A stretch of 64,000 bases of DNA from Pseudogracilibacillus auburnensis (GTDB taxonomy: Bacteria; Bacillota; Bacilli; Bacillales; Amphibacillaceae). This document shows, one piece after another, positions 17,950 through 27,257 of the stretch. Made by a program: the position numbers and the translations under genes. Below the pieces are notes generated by a model, which saw nothing but the letters and a program-made list of their open reading frames with translations, was not told where the DNA came from and searched no databases. Positions within the stretch are counted from its first letter, which is position 1. Each line of letters begins with the position of its first letter. The DNA lies in assembly GCF_003201975.1 (NCBI RefSeq), contig NZ_QJJQ01000017.1, positions 1 to 64,000 of the forward strand, read 5' to 3'.

Positions 17950-19752
17950 TCAACCTGTTTGAATGAACGCTAATACTTTATCCAACTTTTGATTTCGTGC
18001 TAATTCATAAGACTTTAGCCACGGACAGCCGAATGTTTGGACCCGTTCCACCACATTTTTTATCGTAAATCGTGTCGGATGGAGATCTTCTTTCACTTCT
18101 TCCCAATATAGGGGAGTGGCAACTGTTGCTTCTTCCGTTTTTCTCGGAGAGTATGGTGCAACAATGGTGCGATTTTTTCCATGTTGTACATAATCAATAT
18201 ACAACTTTTCACCGCGATTTTTTTTGAATCGTTCGGTCGTAAATAAGTTTGGTCCTGCCTTTTCAACTGTTTTGGCAATTGCTTCGGTAAAAATTGCTGT
18301 TTGTTCATAATTCATCGCATGAGCTTTTAATGGAATATGAATTTGTAACCCTTTATTTCCTGATGTTTTGATAAAGGATGTAAGTTCGAATTCGTTTAAC
18401 AATTGCTTAATCATGAGAGATGCTTTAATCGCGAGTAAAAAGTCCTCCCTACTAGCCGGGTCTAAATCAAAAACAATTTCGGTTGGCTCACTTGAATCAA
18501 TTGGTTGAAAAGGGATATGATATTCAATTGCACTATGATTCGCATACCAAATAAGTGCAGACAGATTATTACAAAGTTGAATCCGTTTATCTTCAGTTTC
18601 GATAAATTCGACAAAATCGGGAGCATAACTCGGTAAATTTTTTTGAAAGAAAGATTCTTCCGCAATCCCATCAGGGCAGCGAATAACCGTAAGCGCACGT
18701 TTACTTAAATAAGGAATCATATAGGGATAGATGTCCCTCATAAAAGTAAGCAAATCACCTTTTGTCAGTCCTATTTGGGGCCAAAATAATTTATCTTCAT
18801 TTGAAAGTCCAACATCAGGCAACATCGCTAAATCCAATTGCAATTTTTCTACTGTACACTTGGCGGGGGATAACTCTGGGGCAAGTTGAGCAAATTCTGG
18901 TTCTCTTAATTCATGTGTGTGTAAATCGAGCGTATGTATTTTCGTACATATTGCTGGTGGTAGAGTGTAATTTTGTCCGTTTTTTTCTCCATTTGTCATA
19001 AAAATTTGTTTTAATGACTCATATTCCTCATCGTCTAATCCATGTTTACATTTTCCAATTGGTATAATTGTTTCTTTCTCATAGACGGCAGCCGTGAAAT
19101 AATCATTTTTAGGGTAAAATTCGGTTAAAAAAACTTGAATGGTGCGCCAATTTTTCCATTTTAACCAATCATGATGATTTTTTCCTTGCGAGTATGTTGC
19201 AGCTTTTCGCTTTGCGACGATTCCTTCTGCTTTATAATCAAATACCAACTTGGAAATTGTTTCAAAATCATTCAATATGTTGATCATTTGTAACTTATCT
19301 GTTTCTTGATTTATTTTTGCAAAAAGCTTATGGAGTTGTTCTTTTCGTTCTAATAATGGCCGCTCGGTTAGCTCCTTTCCTTCTATTTGTAACAGATCAA
19401 AAACAATAAATGTAGCCGGTCGCTCTTTAGCAATTTCAGCAATTTTTTCTTTTGTTTTTAAACGACCCCGTTTTTGAATGAGCGCAAAATTCGCTTGAAA
19501 TTTATTGTTTAAAACGACTAATTCACCATCTAATTGCATTGGTAAAAACGACTTGACTTGTGATTGAATGGACTCACAATACTGAATAATTTCCGGAAAA
19601 TTTTCTGTTAACTCTTTATTATTTCGACTAATTATTTTAATCTCTTTTTCTGTCCAATGAACAACAGCACGAAAACCATCATATTTCACTTCATACAGGA
19701 AAACATCGTCTTGGTGTAGGTCAGTAATCACAATTGGTTGCATCAAATTCAT
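17950..19752 (-). CDS. ligD: DNA ligase D (ligase plus polymerase domains)
   Basis: LigD seals double-strand breaks with Ku in bacterial non-homologous end joining. The N-terminal ATP-dependent ligase domain (about 1-300) has the adenylation lysine K23 in EVKYDGFRA. The C-terminal half (about 310-590) is the LigD polymerase/primase domain with FDLDP as the metal-binding motif. No phosphoesterase domain is present, as in Bacillus subtilis LigD (about 611 residues). GGAGGTGG precedes the ATG at 19752. It is divergent from ku with about 90 bases between starts, so the two probably share a control region. Confidence 0.95.
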   Translation of the reverse strand: MNLMQPIVITDLHQDDVFLYEVKYDGFRAVVHWTEKEIKIISRNNKELTENFPEIIQYCESIQSQVKSFLPMQLDGELVVLNNKFQANFALIQKRGRLKTKEKIAEIAKERPATFIVFDLLQIEGKELTERPLLERKEQLHKLFAKINQETDKLQMINILNDFETISKLVFDYKAEGIVAKRKAATYSQGKNHHDWLKWKNWRTIQVFLTEFYPKNDYFTAAVYEKETIIPIGKCKHGLDDEEYESLKQIFMTNGEKNGQNYTLPPAICTKIHTLDLHTHELREPEFAQLAPELSPAKCTVEKLQLDLAMLPDVGLSNEDKLFWPQIGLTKGDLLTFMRDIYPYMIPYLSKRALTVIRCPDGIAEESFFQKNLPSYAPDFVEFIETEDKRIQLCNNLSALIWYANHSAIEYHIPFQPIDSSEPTEIVFDLDPASREDFLLAIKASLMIKQLLNEFELTSFIKTSGNKGLQIHIPLKAHAMNYEQTAIFTEAIAKTVEKAGPNLFTTERFKKNRGEKLYIDYVQHGKNRTIVAPYSPRKTEEATVATPLYWEEVKEDLHPTRFTIKNVVERVQTFGCPWLKSYELARNQKLDKVLAFIQTG

Positions 19753-19841
19753 TTTTAAACCACCTCCTATTTAAGTTGCACTTTTTTGTGGATAAAATGC
19801 AAAAAATAAACGTAAACTACTTGAAAAAGGAGGCGTGTTTT

Positions 19842-20678
19842 GTGCATACGATGTGGAAAGGAACGATTAGCTTCGGGCTCGTCAATATTCCTGTAAAAAT
19901 GCATGCCGCAACAGAAAATAAAGATGTGAAACTAAGACAACTTCATAAAGAATGCCAATCTCCGATTAAGTATGAAAAGGTTTGTCCTGTTTGTGAGCGA
20001 AAGGTGGAAGAAGAGGAAATTGTGAAAGCATATGAATACACGAAAAATAAATTTGTCGTTTTAGATAAAGAAGACCTTCAAGCATTACAAAAAGAGCAAA
20101 CCGACAAAGCGGTGGAAATCATTGATTTTGTAAAATTAGAAGAAATTGATCCAATTTATTTTGAAAAAAGTTATTATTTATCCCCGAATGAAGGTGGCGT
20201 AAAAGCATATAGTTTACTCCGGGCAGCCCTTCTGGAAACAGGGAAAATTGGGGTAGCGAAGATGATGATTCGTTCCAAGGAACAATTAGCTGTTATTCGC
20301 ATTTATAAAAATACACTTGTTGTTGAAACGATACATTACCCTGATGAGGTTCGAGCTGTACAGGATGTGCCAAATGTGCCTGAAAATACGGAAGTCGTTA
20401 AAAAAGAACTTGACACCGCCAAATTGTTAATCGATCAATTAACGACTGTTTTTGAACCTGAAAAATATACAGATGAATATCGGACTTCTTTACTTGAGAT
20501 AATTGAAGGAAAGAAGACTGAAAAAACGGCTACAGTTACTGGAAAACAAAAACCTGACAATGTTACAAATTTAATGGATGCACTTCAAGCTTCTTTGGAT
20601 CGGGCGAAGAAAGAAAATCCAAAGCCAAAAAAGAAAACTACAGCAAAAGCGACAACGACAAAAAAGGTTGCAAAGTAA
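19842..20678 (+). CDS. ku: Ku DNA-end-binding protein
   Basis: Bacterial Ku homodimers bind DNA ends and recruit LigD. The protein of 278 residues begins MHTMWKGTISFGLVNIPVKM, the family hallmark, has CPVCERK in the ring region, and ends in a Lys-rich tail (KKKTTAKATTTKKVAK) that probably aids DNA binding. The frame is open further upstream to 19734, but AAAGGAGGC is spaced correctly for the GTG at 19842 and the family start fits it. Divergent from ligD. Confidence 0.94.
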   Translation: MHTMWKGTISFGLVNIPVKMHAATENKDVKLRQLHKECQSPIKYEKVCPVCERKVEEEEIVKAYEYTKNKFVVLDKEDLQALQKEQTDKAVEIIDFVKLEEIDPIYFEKSYYLSPNEGGVKAYSLLRAALLETGKIGVAKMMIRSKEQLAVIRIYKNTLVVETIHYPDEVRAVQDVPNVPENTEVVKKELDTAKLLIDQLTTVFEPEKYTDEYRTSLLEIIEGKKTEKTATVTGKQKPDNVTNLMDALQASLDRAKKENPKPKKKTTAKATTTKKVAK

Positions 20679-20683
20679 CAATG

Positions 20684-20998
20684 AAGGCTGGGACAAAACT
20701 ACAACAATTACATCTATAGACGAACAAATATAAAACCTAAGCGAAAGAAATATACGTAAACTCCTAATCGGCTAAAAAGGTCACGTACTGTAACCTTACA
20801 CTCCAGTGTAAGAGCGGGGAGGATAGATGGCGCGCGGGAATGTGCCACCTTACCTTCATCCGCTTTTTCATCTAGGAAGGCACGCGGGAGACTCACCAGC
20901 TGCCTTAGGATGCGCGAATTATATTTGCGGAACGGATTATATGCAACTACCGTTGTTCGGATTTTCCTTTGATAAAAACCCTGATGCCCCAGCCTCTT
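20684..20998. repeat. 315-bp intergenic element bounded by AGGCTGGG/CCCAGCCT inverted ends (family C)
   Basis: Starts AAGGCTGGGACAAAACT (20684-20700) and ends GATGCCCCAGCCTCTTG, so the ends are inverted copies of AGGCTGGG. Inside is a hairpin CTTACACT-CC-AGTGTAAG (20795-20812) and GC-richer DNA. GGCTGGGACA/CCCAGCC ends are a recurring theme in Bacillales intergenic repeats. It fills the space between ku and the small B12-controlled ORF, and an open frame inside it (20714-20896, minus) is probably not a gene. Confidence 0.6.
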
Positions 20999-21001
20999 GT
21001 A

Positions 21002-21268
21002 TTAAACTAATTCTTCTTCCTTATCAACACCGTAAATATAGTTCGTTACTTTCTCATATGCTTTTGTTAAATTCCGATAATAAACTTGTTTACTCGTTTC
21101 AGACTCATTTAAGGTGGAAATTTCCTCTTGTAGTTTTTCGTATGAATCATCTAGTGAAATCGCATCATTAATAACCAATCGATTCATCACTATCGTCATC
21201 AACTGTTCAGAATAATAAGCTACAGTGCCAAACAATATCTTCTCCCCCATTTCTGCTAAAAAGCTCAC
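21002..21268 (-). CDS. Small unknown protein downstream of a cobalamin riboswitch
   Basis: An 88-residue acidic, helical ORF (YYSEQLMTIVMNRLVIND, then SYEKLQEEISTLNESE) that I do not recognise. The start is GTG at 21268, just after the riboswitch terminator T-tract. There is no proper ribosome binding site: AAGG lies 13 bases upstream inside the terminator arm. An internal ATG (residue 7) is no better supported. Composition looks protein-like. It may be a real B12-regulated gene, or the surviving 3' part of a larger B12 transport or synthesis gene lost by deletion. It ends against the family C repeat. No membrane segment or metal motif was seen. Confidence 0.45.
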   Translation of the reverse strand: MSFLAEMGEKILFGTVAYYSEQLMTIVMNRLVINDAISLDDSYEKLQEEISTLNESETSKQVYYRNLTKAYEKVTNYIYGVDKEEELV

Positions 21269-21271
21269 ATT

Positions 21272-21302
21272 AAAAAAACAACCTTATTATTAGAAGGTTG
21301 TT
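21272..21302 (-). terminator. Terminator of the cobalamin riboswitch expression platform
   Basis: On the minus strand AACAACCTT (21302-21294) pairs with AAGGTTGTT (21285-21277), then a run of seven T. It lies about 100 bases after the B12 aptamer and immediately before the GTG of the small ORF, so it is positioned to decide read-through. Confidence 0.85.
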
Positions 21303-21404
21303 TTATGCAAACGTAAAGAAGCATAGGTATATTCGTATTTTTTAAAAATACCCTATGTGCAGTAAACACCTCCTATCCTCGTAGGAACAAATGTGTAAGA
21401 GATT

Positions 21405-21585
21405 GTATAGGCAGGTCTCCTGGCTCATCATCATCGCTTTATCGAACCTTCCCATTTTCTATTCTCAAGAAAACAGTGGCTTTTTTTCGAATTGCTCCGA
21501 TATACAGTTGCGGGACAGCGTTGGAATCGCACCAACTTCCCTTTTAAGCAATAAAGAACAAACTTCTTTATTACACCTATTTCTC
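21405..21585 (-). promoter_or_regulatory. Cobalamin (B12) riboswitch
   Basis: Read on the minus strand the segment contains the conserved blocks of RF00174 in order: AAAAGGGAAG, GGTGCGATTCCAACGCTG, CCCGCAACTGTA, GCCACTG, ATGGGAAGG, GATGATGATGAGCCAGG and AGACCTGCC. P1 pairs ATAGG (from 21582) with CCTAT (ending near 21406). Downstream are a P13-like hairpin and a terminator. Such riboswitches turn off B12 transport, synthesis or B12-independent isozyme genes when adenosylcobalamin binds. Here the only gene below it is an unrecognised 88-residue ORF. Confidence 0.95.
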
Positions 21586-21606
21586 TATTATTTAGTTCAT
21601 AGTATC

Positions 21607-21636
21607 AGTATACCATTACCAGTTAGACCTTGTTAA
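21607..21636 (-). promoter_or_regulatory. Promoter of the cobalamin riboswitch transcript
   Basis: On the minus strand TTAACA (21636-21631), 18 bp, TATACT (21612-21607). It sits 25 bases before the aptamer, in the gap after the ABC transporter operon. Confidence 0.6.
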
Positions 21637-21656
21637 ATATAATAAATCCCTTGCCA

Positions 21657-22658
21657 CTAAATCGTTTCTTCCAACTCATGATGTTGAACGGGGTAAAAAC
21701 AAGCAACAGCATGACCTTGCACGTCATCTTTTTCTAATGGTGGAATACTTTGTTTACAAACATCTTTTGCAAAAGGGCATCTAGTATGAAAAACACAACC
21801 TGATGGTGGATGGGTAGGAGACGGTAGCTCCCCTTCTAAAACTAATTGTTTTCTACTTTTTTCTTGCAATGGATCAGGTAAAGGAATGGCTGATAAGAGT
21901 GCGTTCGTATATGGATGACGCGCATTTCTATAAAAGGAATCACTATCTGATATTTCCATCACTTTGCCTAAATACATGACAGCTACTTGATCAGCGATAT
22001 GTTTAACGACAGATAAATCATGAGCAATGAACATATACGTAAGACCTAATTCCTCTTGTAAGTTTTCAAACAAATTAATCACTTGTGCCTGTACAGATAC
22101 ATCAAGTGCACTAACTGGTTCATCGCAAATAAGTAATTTCGGTTTAAGAGCAATCGCTCTTGCTATCCCAATACGTTGACGTTGTCCACCTGAAAATTCA
22201 TGTGGAAGCCGATCATAATGTTCATCTGGATTCAGACCGACGAGCTCCATTAATTCTTTCACTCGAGAAGGTACATTATCTTTTATTTTATACGCTTTAA
22301 AGGGGGCGGCAATAATTTCTCCGACTTTCATTCGTGGATGTAAACTTGTGTAAGGATCTTGAAAAACCATTTGAATATCACGTCGCAATTCATGCATTCT
22401 TTTTGCATTCATCTTGCTAATATCTTCCCCTTCAAATAAAATTTGACCAGAAGTTGGCTTTTCTAATCCGACGATCGTTCTAGCTAACGTACTTTTTCCA
22501 CAACCTGATTCTCCAACAATCCCTAATGTTTGCCCTTTATGAACGGAAAGACTTATTCCATTAACCGCCTTTACATACTCCGTTGTTTTCTTAAATGGAA
22601 TCTTTTTTACTGGAAAATGGACGTGTAAATTACGAATCGTTAAAACTTCCTCCGTCAT
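21657..22658 (-). CDS. Peptide ABC transporter ATP-binding protein (OppF/DppF type)
   Basis: This 333-residue ATPase has Walker A GESGCGKST, Q-loop MVFQDPYTSL, signature FSGGQRQRIGIARA and Walker B LLICDEPVSALD. The C-terminal oligopeptide-transporter extension contains cysteines (GCVFHTRCPFA) typical of OppD/OppF and probably an iron-sulfur or zinc-like site. It pairs with the preceding ATPase to power import through the two permeases encoded upstream. Last gene of a six-gene operon; the gap to the previous gene is 17 bases. Confidence 0.93.
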   Translation of the reverse strand: MTEEVLTIRNLHVHFPVKKIPFKKTTEYVKAVNGISLSVHKGQTLGIVGESGCGKSTLARTIVGLEKPTSGQILFEGEDISKMNAKRMHELRRDIQMVFQDPYTSLHPRMKVGEIIAAPFKAYKIKDNVPSRVKELMELVGLNPDEHYDRLPHEFSGGQRQRIGIARAIALKPKLLICDEPVSALDVSVQAQVINLFENLQEELGLTYMFIAHDLSVVKHIADQVAVMYLGKVMEISDSDSFYRNARHPYTNALLSAIPLPDPLQEKSRKQLVLEGELPSPTHPPSGCVFHTRCPFAKDVCKQSIPPLEKDDVQGHAVACFYPVQHHELEETI

Positions 22659-22675
22659 TCGTATACCACCTCTTT

Positions 22676-23686
22676 TTATTGTATTGATTGTAATTGATTT
22701 ACTTGATCAATAAATTCACTTTCGGATAAAATACATGCAACGCGATGATCTTTTCCAATTTCCCTTAAAACCGGATCGCTTAATGCACATTGCTCCGTTG
22801 CAAATGGGCATCGTTGATAAAAGCTACAACCTTTCATCTCCCCTAATAGGTTTGGAGGGTTTCCTTTTATCGTTACTAATTGTTCTTGATCATTTGCATC
22901 TAACCGTGGTAGAGCCCGCAGTAAAGACCAAGTGTAAGGCATTGTCGTTCGGTAAAAAATATCTTCCGTACTTCCTTCCTCAACAATTCTACCCGAATAC
23001 ATGACTAATATGTTATCAGCCATATTTGCCACGACTCCCAAATCATGCGTAATAATAATAATGGCCATACCGTATTTGTTTTGAATGTTTTTTAACAGTT
23101 GTAAAATTTGCGCTTGGATTGTCACATCTAAAGCAGTAGTAGGTTCGTCGGCAATGAGTAGTTTCGGTTTACTAGCGAGTGCCATGGCAATAAGTACTCG
23201 TTGACGCATTCCCCCTGAAAACTGATGTGGGTACTCACCCATTCGTCGGTCTGGATCTGATATCCCCACATCTTTTAAAAGTTCTGTTGCTTTTTGTTTA
23301 GCCGTTTTTCGAGACATTTTCTGTTTCGCACGAATGGCATCAATTAGTTGATCACCAATTTTAAATACAGGGTTCAAACTTGACATCGGATCTTGAAAAA
23401 TCATTGCAATGTCGCTTCCCCTTAATTGTCGAACTTCTTTATCAGTTAAAGCAAGAATATTTCTATCTTGAAAAAGTATTTCTCCTTCTGTATAAACTGT
23501 TGTAGGCTCTGGATTTAGACGCATTAACGACTGGGCAAGAACACTCTTTCCACTACCTGATTCACCGACAATTCCGACCGTTTGCCCAGCCTTAATGGTA
23601 AAAGATACTCCGTTTACCGCTTTTACGACTCCTTTATCTGAATGGATTCTTACTTTTAATCCTTTCACCTCTAGCATGCTATCCAC
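22676..23686 (-). CDS. Peptide ABC transporter ATP-binding protein (OppD/DppD type)
   Basis: This 336-residue ATPase has Walker [10 protein letters not shown], signature [14 protein letters not shown], Walker [13 protein letters not shown] and the C-terminal extension with [15 protein letters not shown]. The alanine-free Walker A ending GKSV is normal for OppD. It forms a heterodimer with the downstream OppF-type subunit. The start ATG (23686) follows GGAGAGGTGGAT. 12-base gap to the permease gene before it. Confidence 0.93.
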   Translation of the reverse strand: MDSMLEVKGLKVRIHSDKGVVKAVNGVSFTIKAGQTVGIVGESGSGKSVLAQSLMRLNPEPTTVYTEGEILFQDRNILALTDKEVRQLRGSDIAMIFQDPMSSLNPVFKIGDQLIDAIRAKQKMSRKTAKQKATELLKDVGISDPDRRMGEYPHQFSGGMRQRVLIAMALASKPKLLIADEPTTALDVTIQAQILQLLKNIQNKYGMAIIIITHDLGVVANMADNILVMYSGRIVEEGSTEDIFYRTTMPYTWSLLRALPRLDANDQEQLVTIKGNPPNLLGEMKGCSFYQRCPFATEQCALSDPVLREIGKDHRVACILSESEFIDQVNQLQSIQ

Positions 23687-23698
23687 CTCTCCTTCATA

Positions 23699-24553
23699 TT
23701 AAGATTTTGCTAGCTTTAGCTTTTTTAACAAGCTTTTTCTAGATTTGACCTTTTTAGCATGGGGATCTAACGCATCACGGAGCCCATCTCCTAAAATATT
23801 TAATAAAAAAACAGTGAAGACGATAGCAAGGCCGGGGAAAATGGAAAACCATGGTGCGATCGAAATATATATTTGTGCTTCTTGTAACATATTTCCCCAG
23901 GTTGGAATCGTTGGATCGACACCGACACCTAAGAAACTTAATGCAGCTTCTGCTAAAATTGCTTTTGCGAAAATAAACGTTCCTTGAACGATAATTGGTG
24001 TAATAATATTAGGCAATATATACCGAAATAAAATAATGATATCGCTCGTTCCTGTTATCTTTGCTGCATCGATATATTGAACATTATTTATTTGTAAAAC
24101 GGCTGAGCGAACAATTCTTGCCATGACAGGACTAAACGCAAACGTTAAAGCGACAATGATGTTCACGATGCTGCCCCCAAGTGCTGCGACTAATGCAAGT
24201 GCCAAAAGTAAAGAAGGGAATGCAAGCATACCATCAATCACTCTCATCATTAGAAAGTCCGCTTTTCGATAATAGCCCGAAAGAAGGCCGATTAAAGTTC
24301 CAAGTAACGTTGATGCTACTGCAACAACTATTCCAACGAATAAAGATACTTTAGCCGCAACAACCGTTCTAGCAAAAATATCCCTCCCAAAGTCGTCTGT
24401 ACCAAACCAATATGTTGCCGATGGTTCAAGTAAGCGAAAATCCGGATCTATATAGGATGGGGAATGAGGTAACCAAAAAGAAGCTGTCAATGTTGCAATC
24501 GTTATCATACATAGCACACTGATGGAAACTACATTACGTTTTTTCTTAAACAT
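23699..24553 (-). CDS. Peptide ABC transporter permease (OppC/DppC type)
   Basis: This 284-residue inner membrane permease has about six membrane segments. It carries the N-terminal signature WFGTDDFGRDIFARTVVAAK and the cytoplasmic EAA loop EAALSFLGVGVDPTIPTWG that contacts the ATPases. Length and order fit DppC/OppC. It sits between the DppB-type permease and the ATPase genes, all on the minus strand. Confidence 0.93.
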   Translation of the reverse strand: MFKKKRNVVSISVLCMITIATLTASFWLPHSPSYIDPDFRLLEPSATYWFGTDDFGRDIFARTVVAAKVSLFVGIVVAVASTLLGTLIGLLSGYYRKADFLMMRVIDGMLAFPSLLLALALVAALGGSIVNIIVALTFAFSPVMARIVRSAVLQINNVQYIDAAKITGTSDIIILFRYILPNIITPIIVQGTFIFAKAILAEAALSFLGVGVDPTIPTWGNMLQEAQIYISIAPWFSIFPGLAIVFTVFLLNILGDGLRDALDPHAKKVKSRKSLLKKLKLAKS

Positions 24554-24583
24554 TAACGAAAATTCCTTTCTCTTTAAAACTTT

Positions 24584-25528
24584 TTAATCATAACGAATTC
24601 GTGGATCCAAAAATGTATAAAGTAAATCAATAAGTAAATTAATAAGGAAGTAAATACCTGCAATAATTAGAACGACTCCTTGAATAACTGGATAATCTCT
24701 ACGATGAATAGAATCGATAAGTAATTGACCAATACCAGGAATAGTGAACATCGTTTCTACAATAATGGCTCCACCTAATAAACCTGCAACCATCGTACCA
24801 ACTACAGTAGTCGTTGGAATAAGTGCATTGGCAAATACGTATTTCATCAATATCATACTCTCTTTTATCCCTTGCGCCCGTACGGTTTTAGTGTAATCTT
24901 GATGTACATTATCTAGCATACTATCACGAAGCATGCGGGCAATGAGTCCAATTTCCACCGTTGCAAGTACAATCGCAGGTAGAATCAAATGATAGAACCA
25001 TAAGTTAACACTTTCCACAATGGGAACATAACCAGCTACAGGAAAGATAGGAATTGCTACCGCAACACCGAGGACAAGTAACATGGCAAACCAAAATTCT
25101 GGAATGGAAACGCCTAATAGTGAGGTGAAAATAAACAATGGATCGACGATAGTATTTCTTTTCCAGACGACAAAAATTGCCGCGGGAATTGCAATAGCTA
25201 AAGCTAATGTCATCGACAACATCATTAAACTGAAGGTAGGACCTAACCGATCAAGGATAATTTGTAATACGGGCTCAGAAGAATAGATTGATTGACCGAG
25301 ATCTCCAGTAATAACATTTTTAAACCAGTCAAAAAACTGAACGACAATCGGTTGATCAAGTCCAAGTTGTTTCTCCAATTGAGCAATGCTTTCCTCAGAA
25401 CTATCTTCGCCTAAAATAAGGTATGCTGGATTCCCAGGTGTTAAATGGACAATCATAAAGACAATAATACTGACAATAATCATTACGGGTATTGTTGATA
25501 GCAATCGATTAACCGTATATTTAAGCAA
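24584..25528 (-). CDS. Peptide ABC transporter permease (OppB/DppB type)
   Basis: This 314-residue permease has six predicted membrane segments. It shows the family opening VNRLLSTIPVMIIVSIIVF, the periplasmic-side HLTPGNPAY motif, and the EAA loop with VAGLLGGAIIVETMFTIPGIG. The start is TTG at 25528, preceded by GGAGGGG at good spacing. The upstream gap of 77 bases carries a strong stem-loop. Confidence 0.93.
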   Translation of the reverse strand: MLKYTVNRLLSTIPVMIIVSIIVFMIVHLTPGNPAYLILGEDSSEESIAQLEKQLGLDQPIVVQFFDWFKNVITGDLGQSIYSSEPVLQIILDRLGPTFSLMMLSMTLALAIAIPAAIFVVWKRNTIVDPLFIFTSLLGVSIPEFWFAMLLVLGVAVAIPIFPVAGYVPIVESVNLWFYHLILPAIVLATVEIGLIARMLRDSMLDNVHQDYTKTVRAQGIKESMILMKYVFANALIPTTTVVGTMVAGLLGGAIIVETMFTIPGIGQLLIDSIHRRDYPVIQGVVLIIAGIYFLINLLIDLLYTFLDPRIRYD

Positions 25529-25562
25529 TTATTTCCCCTCCTTAACAAATCTGAATGAAAGG

Positions 25563-25595
25563 AGAAGTTCGCCTGTTTACCGTAAGCGAACTTCT
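25563..25595 (-). promoter_or_regulatory. Intercistronic stem-loop between binding protein and permease genes
   Basis: AGAAGTTCGC (25563-25572) and GCGAACTTCT (25586-25595) are a perfect 10-bp inverted repeat, with no long T-run after it. Such a hairpin could protect the upstream message or reduce read-through, giving more binding protein than permease. This is typical of ABC operons, though not proven here. Confidence 0.65.
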
Positions 25596-25605
25596 ACAAG
25601 ATTAG

Positions 25606-27213
25606 TTATTCACTTTTATACGTATTCCAAAATCGTGGACCGACCCAACTCTCATATTCTTTCACTTTGTCACTTTTAATATCTAATGTCGTCTCGTTCA
25701 CCATTTTTACAAACGGCAATTCATCCCAAACTGTTTGATTCATTTCCGCTAGTACGTCTTGTTTTTCTTCTTCCGTATCAACATTGCTCCATTCGTCAAG
25801 CAACTTTTCCCAACGTTTACTTTCATAAAATCCACTACTTGAACTTCCGATTCCAAGCATACCTAACTCATTTGGTGAAAAACGAGTCGACCATCCGATA
25901 ACGACAAGATCCCAATTATCTGGGTCACCCCATTTTTCTAAATATGTTGCCCATTCATAGGAAACGAGTTCAACTTTAAAGCCTATTTCCTCCAATTGTT
26001 GTTTCGCAATCTCTGCCGTTTTTTCATATCGTTCAAAGTTATTGGAATACATAATCGTTATTGGTTCACCATTATAGTTAGATGAATCTAATAAGCTTTT
26101 AGCCTTCTCTTTATCGTAGACTAGATAATCATCCGTTCCTTGACTCGAATATAAGTCTTTTTGCTCTGGATCGAATAGTGCCCCATCAAATGCGTAAAAC
26201 TCTTCATTTCCATAAACTGATTTGGCAATTTTCTCTTTATCTAACGCATAATTTAATGCTTGACGGACTTGTAAATCCTCAAAAGGCTCTTTTGCTTTAT
26301 TAGGTGTAATAATCGTATATCCATTAATATAAGTGATCGGCTCCATGTTCGGACTACTCTCTATTACTTCAAACAAATCAGGTGATATCGATTGAGCATA
26401 ATCATATAAATCTGTTTTTAACCCATTAATCATCACTTGGGGGTCTTTGACAATTTGAAACTTAATCTCATCGAAATATGCGATTTTTTCTCCTGCTGCA
26501 CCACCCCAGTCTTCATCTCGGGCAGCATAATCAGCAAATTTAGTTAATAAAATCTCATTTCCTTTGTCCCATTTTTCAAATTTATATGGACCTGTTCCAA
26601 TCAATTGAGTTGGTTCTAACGGGTTTTCTCCAGCTTCTTCTGCTATCTCTTTTGGAATAATCATTAATGCTTGTTTCGGCGCTGAAAAATCAGCTAATAA
26701 TGAGTTATATACTTGGTTTAATGTCACTTCAATTGTATATTCATCGATCTCTTTCACTTCTTCAATATATTGACTGGCGTTTTCCCCCACACCAGAAACT
26801 ACTTGCCAGCGATCGATCGAAGCAATGACATCTTCAGCTGTTACTGTCGATCCATCGTGGAAAGGGACATTCTCACGTATGCTAATCGTATAAACAGTTT
26901 GATCATCACTAATCTCATAATCCTCTGCAATCATCGGACGTGATTGATAATCCTGATCAAGAGCAAATAACGTTTCAAAAATATGCCACCCTACATCTCT
27001 AGTTGGCGATGCACCAGTATACATCCAATCAATTGATTCTGGATCAGCTGCAAAAGCAACGCGAATGGTGCCGCCTGATTTCTCTGCTTCATCAGAAGTA
27101 GAATTTACTGCTGCTGTATTTTTTGAATCTGTTTTATTTCCACAACCAACTAGACCCACTACTAATAGTGAAATAGTCAGAATTAAAATAGCTTGAATGC
27201 TTCTTTTTTTCAC
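25606..27213 (-). CDS. Peptide-type ABC transporter substrate-binding lipoprotein (SBP family 5)
   Basis: This 535-residue extracellular solute-binding protein has a lipoprotein signal (MKKRSIQ, hydrophobic core, LVGC with lipid Cys24) and a Ser/Thr/Asn-rich linker. The family 5 pattern follows, with DPESIDWMYTGASPTRDV and VPFHDGSTVTAEDVIAS near the N-terminus. It captures a peptide or similar ligand and delivers it to the two permeases encoded next. The preceding M20 hydrolase suggests the cargo is an N-acylated amino acid or short peptide. Confidence 0.92.
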   Translation of the reverse strand: MKKRSIQAILILTISLLVVGLVGCGNKTDSKNTAAVNSTSDEAEKSGGTIRVAFAADPESIDWMYTGASPTRDVGWHIFETLFALDQDYQSRPMIAEDYEISDDQTVYTISIRENVPFHDGSTVTAEDVIASIDRWQVVSGVGENASQYIEEVKEIDEYTIEVTLNQVYNSLLADFSAPKQALMIIPKEIAEEAGENPLEPTQLIGTGPYKFEKWDKGNEILLTKFADYAARDEDWGGAAGEKIAYFDEIKFQIVKDPQVMINGLKTDLYDYAQSISPDLFEVIESSPNMEPITYINGYTIITPNKAKEPFEDLQVRQALNYALDKEKIAKSVYGNEEFYAFDGALFDPEQKDLYSSQGTDDYLVYDKEKAKSLLDSSNYNGEPITIMYSNNFERYEKTAEIAKQQLEEIGFKVELVSYEWATYLEKWGDPDNWDLVVIGWSTRFSPNELGMLGIGSSSSGFYESKRWEKLLDEWSNVDTEEEKQDVLAEMNQTVWDELPFVKMVNETTLDIKSDKVKEYESWVGPRFWNTYKSE

Positions 27214-27257
27214 GATGAAAACTTCCTCTCTCTTCCCAATAAGGAGTTATGTATTTT

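Noticed and set aside
20714-20896. 60-codon minus-strand ORF inside the family C element
   Set aside because: Lacks a ribosome binding site and sits within a non-coding repeat.
21391-21636. 81-codon plus-strand ORF
   Set aside because: It is antisense to the cobalamin riboswitch, whose conserved blocks explain the sequence.
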